Assembly (NCBI GenBank): GCA_903922745.1
Contig: CAIXVA010000151.1
Span: 1 to 7,443, forward strand
DNA from: an uncultured Actinomycetes bacterium
Lineage (GTDB): Bacteria; Actinomycetota; Actinomycetes; Nanopelagicales; Nanopelagicaceae
Length of the DNA: 7,443 bases
Reading direction: 5' to 3'
Position 1 is the first letter of the stretch, and every line of letters starts with the position of its first letter. A model generated the notes under the pieces. That model made no database searches, was not told where the DNA came from, and was given only the letters and a program-made list of their open reading frames with translations. Positions 6,298 through 7,443 of this stretch are shown piece after piece. A program made the position numbers and the translations under genes.

Positions 6298-7238
6298 CGC
6301 TTGACCCCGTCGTTGGTTCGAAGAGCGCGACGCTGCAACCAAGTCACGAGCATTACTAATAAGACCAAGAAAACCGTCTGTGCTGCTGCATAGCCAAATT
6401 TGTATCCAACAAAAGCGGTGTTATAGACACTGGTTACTAGTAGGTCTGAAGAATTAAGTGGGCCGCCTTGGGTCATCGCATAAATTAAATCAAAAGCTCT
6501 GAAGGTTTGAATCGTTGTGTACGCAACAACTACTGCAGTGGTTGGCAGCGCCATTGGCCACGTTACATTTTTAAATTGCTGCCAACGAGTTGCACCATCT
6601 ACTTGGGCTGCTTCATAAAGTTCGGCAGGAATCTGTTGAAGTCCCGCTACATAAATAACGACCATCTGCCCGGTGTGAAACCAAATTTGAGTGACAGCAA
6701 CTGCATAAAGAGAGTACTTGGAGTCTCCTAGCCAATTGAGAGCGAATCGATCAAGGCCAATAGCTTTTAGAGTTGCATTAATAAAACCATAATTTGGATC
6801 GTAGAGAAAAGTCCAAATTAGACCAACTGAGACAGATGAAAGAATAGTCGGAAAGAAATATACGGTACGTAGAAAAATATTAATTTTTGAGTTCTTGAGA
6901 AGAAAAGTACCAAAGAGCAGGGCAAAACCAGTCTGTAGAATTACTACAAGAATTGTAAAACGAATATTATTTCCAAGAATTTTAATGAAAAGATCATCGT
7001 CGGTCAGTAAGTGAATGAAGTTCTTTAAACCAACAAATTCAGGCTTAGTTACACCATCCCAGCGCTGGGTTGCATAGAGAAGATTAGATAGCGCCGGGTA
7101 CAGGTAAAGAAATGAATACAAAGTAATTGCAGGTGCTGCCATGAACCATAGAATTTTTGAATCTTTTTGCTTTTTTCTTTTGGGTGCACCAGAGACACCC
7201 TTGCCACGATTGGCAAGGGTGCTCTGGATGCGAACCAA
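6294..7238 (-). CDS. Sugar ABC transporter permease, MalF/LacF/UgpA-type
   Basis: The 314-residue membrane protein begins with a long basic N-terminal tail ('KRKKQKDSK', 20-28) before membrane segment one (about 31-54). Further segments lie near 93-114, 124-146, 175-198, 230-250 and 282-300. The EAA loop is at about 209-232 ('EAAQVDGATRWQQFKNVTWP'), and 'TQGGP' (256-260) is the conserved loop of MalF-type CUT1 permeases. It pairs with the MalG-type permease that follows, overlapping it by 4 nt (ATGA). The start is not certain. An in-frame TAA just upstream limits choices, and TTG at 7236-7238 is the first acceptable codon, but its AAGGAG lies 15 nt away. The next ATG (Met33, 'WFMAAP') would start inside the first membrane segment. 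A strong hairpin occupies codons 4-17 or so. Confidence 0.88.
   Translation of the reverse strand: MVRIQSTLANRGKGVSGAPKRKKQKDSKILWFMAAPAITLYSFLYLYPALSNLLYATQRWDGVTKPEFVGLKNFIHLLTDDDLFIKILGNNIRFTILVVILQTGFALLFGTFLLKNSKINIFLRTVYFFPTILSSVSVGLIWTFLYDPNYGFINATLKAIGLDRFALNWLGDSKYSLYAVAVTQIWFHTGQMVVIYVAGLQQIPAELYEAAQVDGATRWQQFKNVTWPMALPTTAVVVAYTTIQTFRAFDLIYAMTQGGPLNSSDLLVTSVYNTAFVGYKFGYAAAQTVFLVLLVMLVTWLQRRALRTNDGVKR
7189..7227 (-). repeat. Perfect-stem hairpin at the start of the MalF-type permease gene
   Basis: The inner stem ACCCTTGCCA (7197-7206) and TGGCAAGGGT (7211-7220) pair perfectly around a 4-nt loop. C7196 pairs with G7221, A7195 is bulged, and CCAGAG (7189-7194) pairs with CTCTGG (7222-7227). 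That gives 17 base pairs with one bulge. It begins about 9 nt after the proposed TTG start and lies downstream of the binding-protein stop codon. On the transcribed strand it is followed by A-rich, not T-rich, sequence, so it is not a rho-independent terminator. A likely role is to protect the 3' end of the binding-protein message or to reduce translation of the permease. Confidence 0.75.
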
Positions 7239-7253
7239 GGAAGTAACTATTTA

Positions 7254-7259
7254 CTCCTT
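7254..7259 (-). promoter_or_regulatory. Ribosome-binding site AAGGAG overlapping the binding-protein stop
   Basis: The minus strand reads TAAGGAGTAA: the TAA stop of the binding-protein gene runs into a consensus AAGGAG. It is the only good site for the MalF-type permease but stands 15 nt before the TTG chosen as its start, longer than the usual 5-9 nt. An in-frame TAA immediately follows the AAGGAG, which excludes any earlier start in this frame. Confidence 0.6.
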
Positions 7260-7443
7260 AAGAAGTAAGACCCTGTTTGATGGTCTTTGATGTATCAGTC
7301 AACGTCTTTGTGACATCGGCTCCACCAGTGATTGCAATCAATGCATCCTCTAGTGGGTTACGTACGTTGTTAACGTTGTTGAACAAGAATCGTGGTGCAA
7401 GAAGTAGCTTCTTACCCATGATGTCTGATGTGTTCAAAAGATC
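7258..7443 (-). CDS. Sugar ABC transporter substrate-binding protein, C-terminal end only
   Basis: Reading the minus strand from 7443 gives 61 residues in frame to a TAA at 7258-7260, ending '...DTSKTIKQGLTS'. The stretch 'VRNPLEDALIAITGGADV' followed by 'TKTLTDTSKTI' is the typical last part of a family 1 (MalE-like, CUT1) extracellular binding protein: an 'NP.E.AL..' helix, a 'G' turn, then a final helix of the kind 'AL..A...I'. The gene begins outside the window. It lies 19 nt upstream of the MalF-type permease and would be the first transporter gene of the operon. As a lipid-anchored or secreted protein it would capture the sugar outside the cell. Sequence beyond the C-terminus is needed to say more about specificity. 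Confidence 0.8.
   Translation of the reverse strand, partial: DLLNTSDIMGKKLLLAPRFLFNNVNNVRNPLEDALIAITGGADVTKTLTDTSKTIKQGLTS

Noticed and set aside
5482..6342. Longer MalG-type permease starting at the TTG at 6342
   Set aside because: It would overlap the upstream permease by 49 nt and add 15 residues; the ATG at 6297 gives a clean ATGA overlap and the normal length.
7189..7227. Rho-independent terminator
   Set aside because: On the transcribed minus strand the stem is followed by TGCACCCAAAAG, without a T-run; on the plus strand the T-rich stretch comes before the stem, not after it.

Overview
The window reads as part of a carbohydrate-utilisation locus from a low-to-mid-GC bacterium with very compact genes. 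By eye the GC content is in the low to mid 40s. Six of the seven gene junctions overlap or lie within 2 nt, and start codons include TTG. Gene content and compactness fit a streamlined, low-GC actinobacterium such as the freshwater Nanopelagicales (acI) type. That taxonomic guess is inference and rests on no marker gene.

Left arm (+ strand, 1-2998): a large protein whose 5' end lies outside the window resembles heparinase II/III-type polysaccharide lyases (alpha/alpha-toroid followed by a beta-rich domain). One base after it comes a GH88/GH105-type unsaturated uronyl hydrolase. Together they suggest cleavage of a uronic-acid-containing saccharide: the first enzyme would leave a 4,5-unsaturated sugar end and the second would remove it.

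Right arm (- strand, 7443-2995, transcribed right to left) is one tightly packed operon. It holds the C-terminus of an extracellular sugar-binding protein, two ABC sugar permeases (MalF-like, then MalG-like), a FadR-type GntR regulator, a PfkB-family sugar kinase and a class I aldolase of the LacD/YihT family. No ABC ATPase is present, so the transporter probably uses one encoded elsewhere. The aldolase, and to a lesser degree the kinase, resemble the E. coli sulfofructose-1-phosphate aldolase YihT and sulfofructose kinase YihV. The rest of a sulfoglycolysis pathway is not visible, and the kinase seems to lack key sulfonate-contacting residues.

The likely logic is import of a saccharide, intracellular trimming by the left-arm enzymes if they share its substrate, C1-phosphorylation of a ketose, and aldol cleavage to dihydroxyacetone phosphate plus a three-carbon aldehyde. 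The GntR protein would sense a pathway intermediate. The sugar is not identifiable from this window. The two arms converge on a shared CTAG that supplies the TAG stop codon on both strands, with no terminator between them. A strong 17-bp hairpin sits just inside the first permease gene, downstream of the binding-protein gene. There is no stretch over 300 bases without a gene, and I saw no tRNA, rRNA, CRISPR or mobile element.
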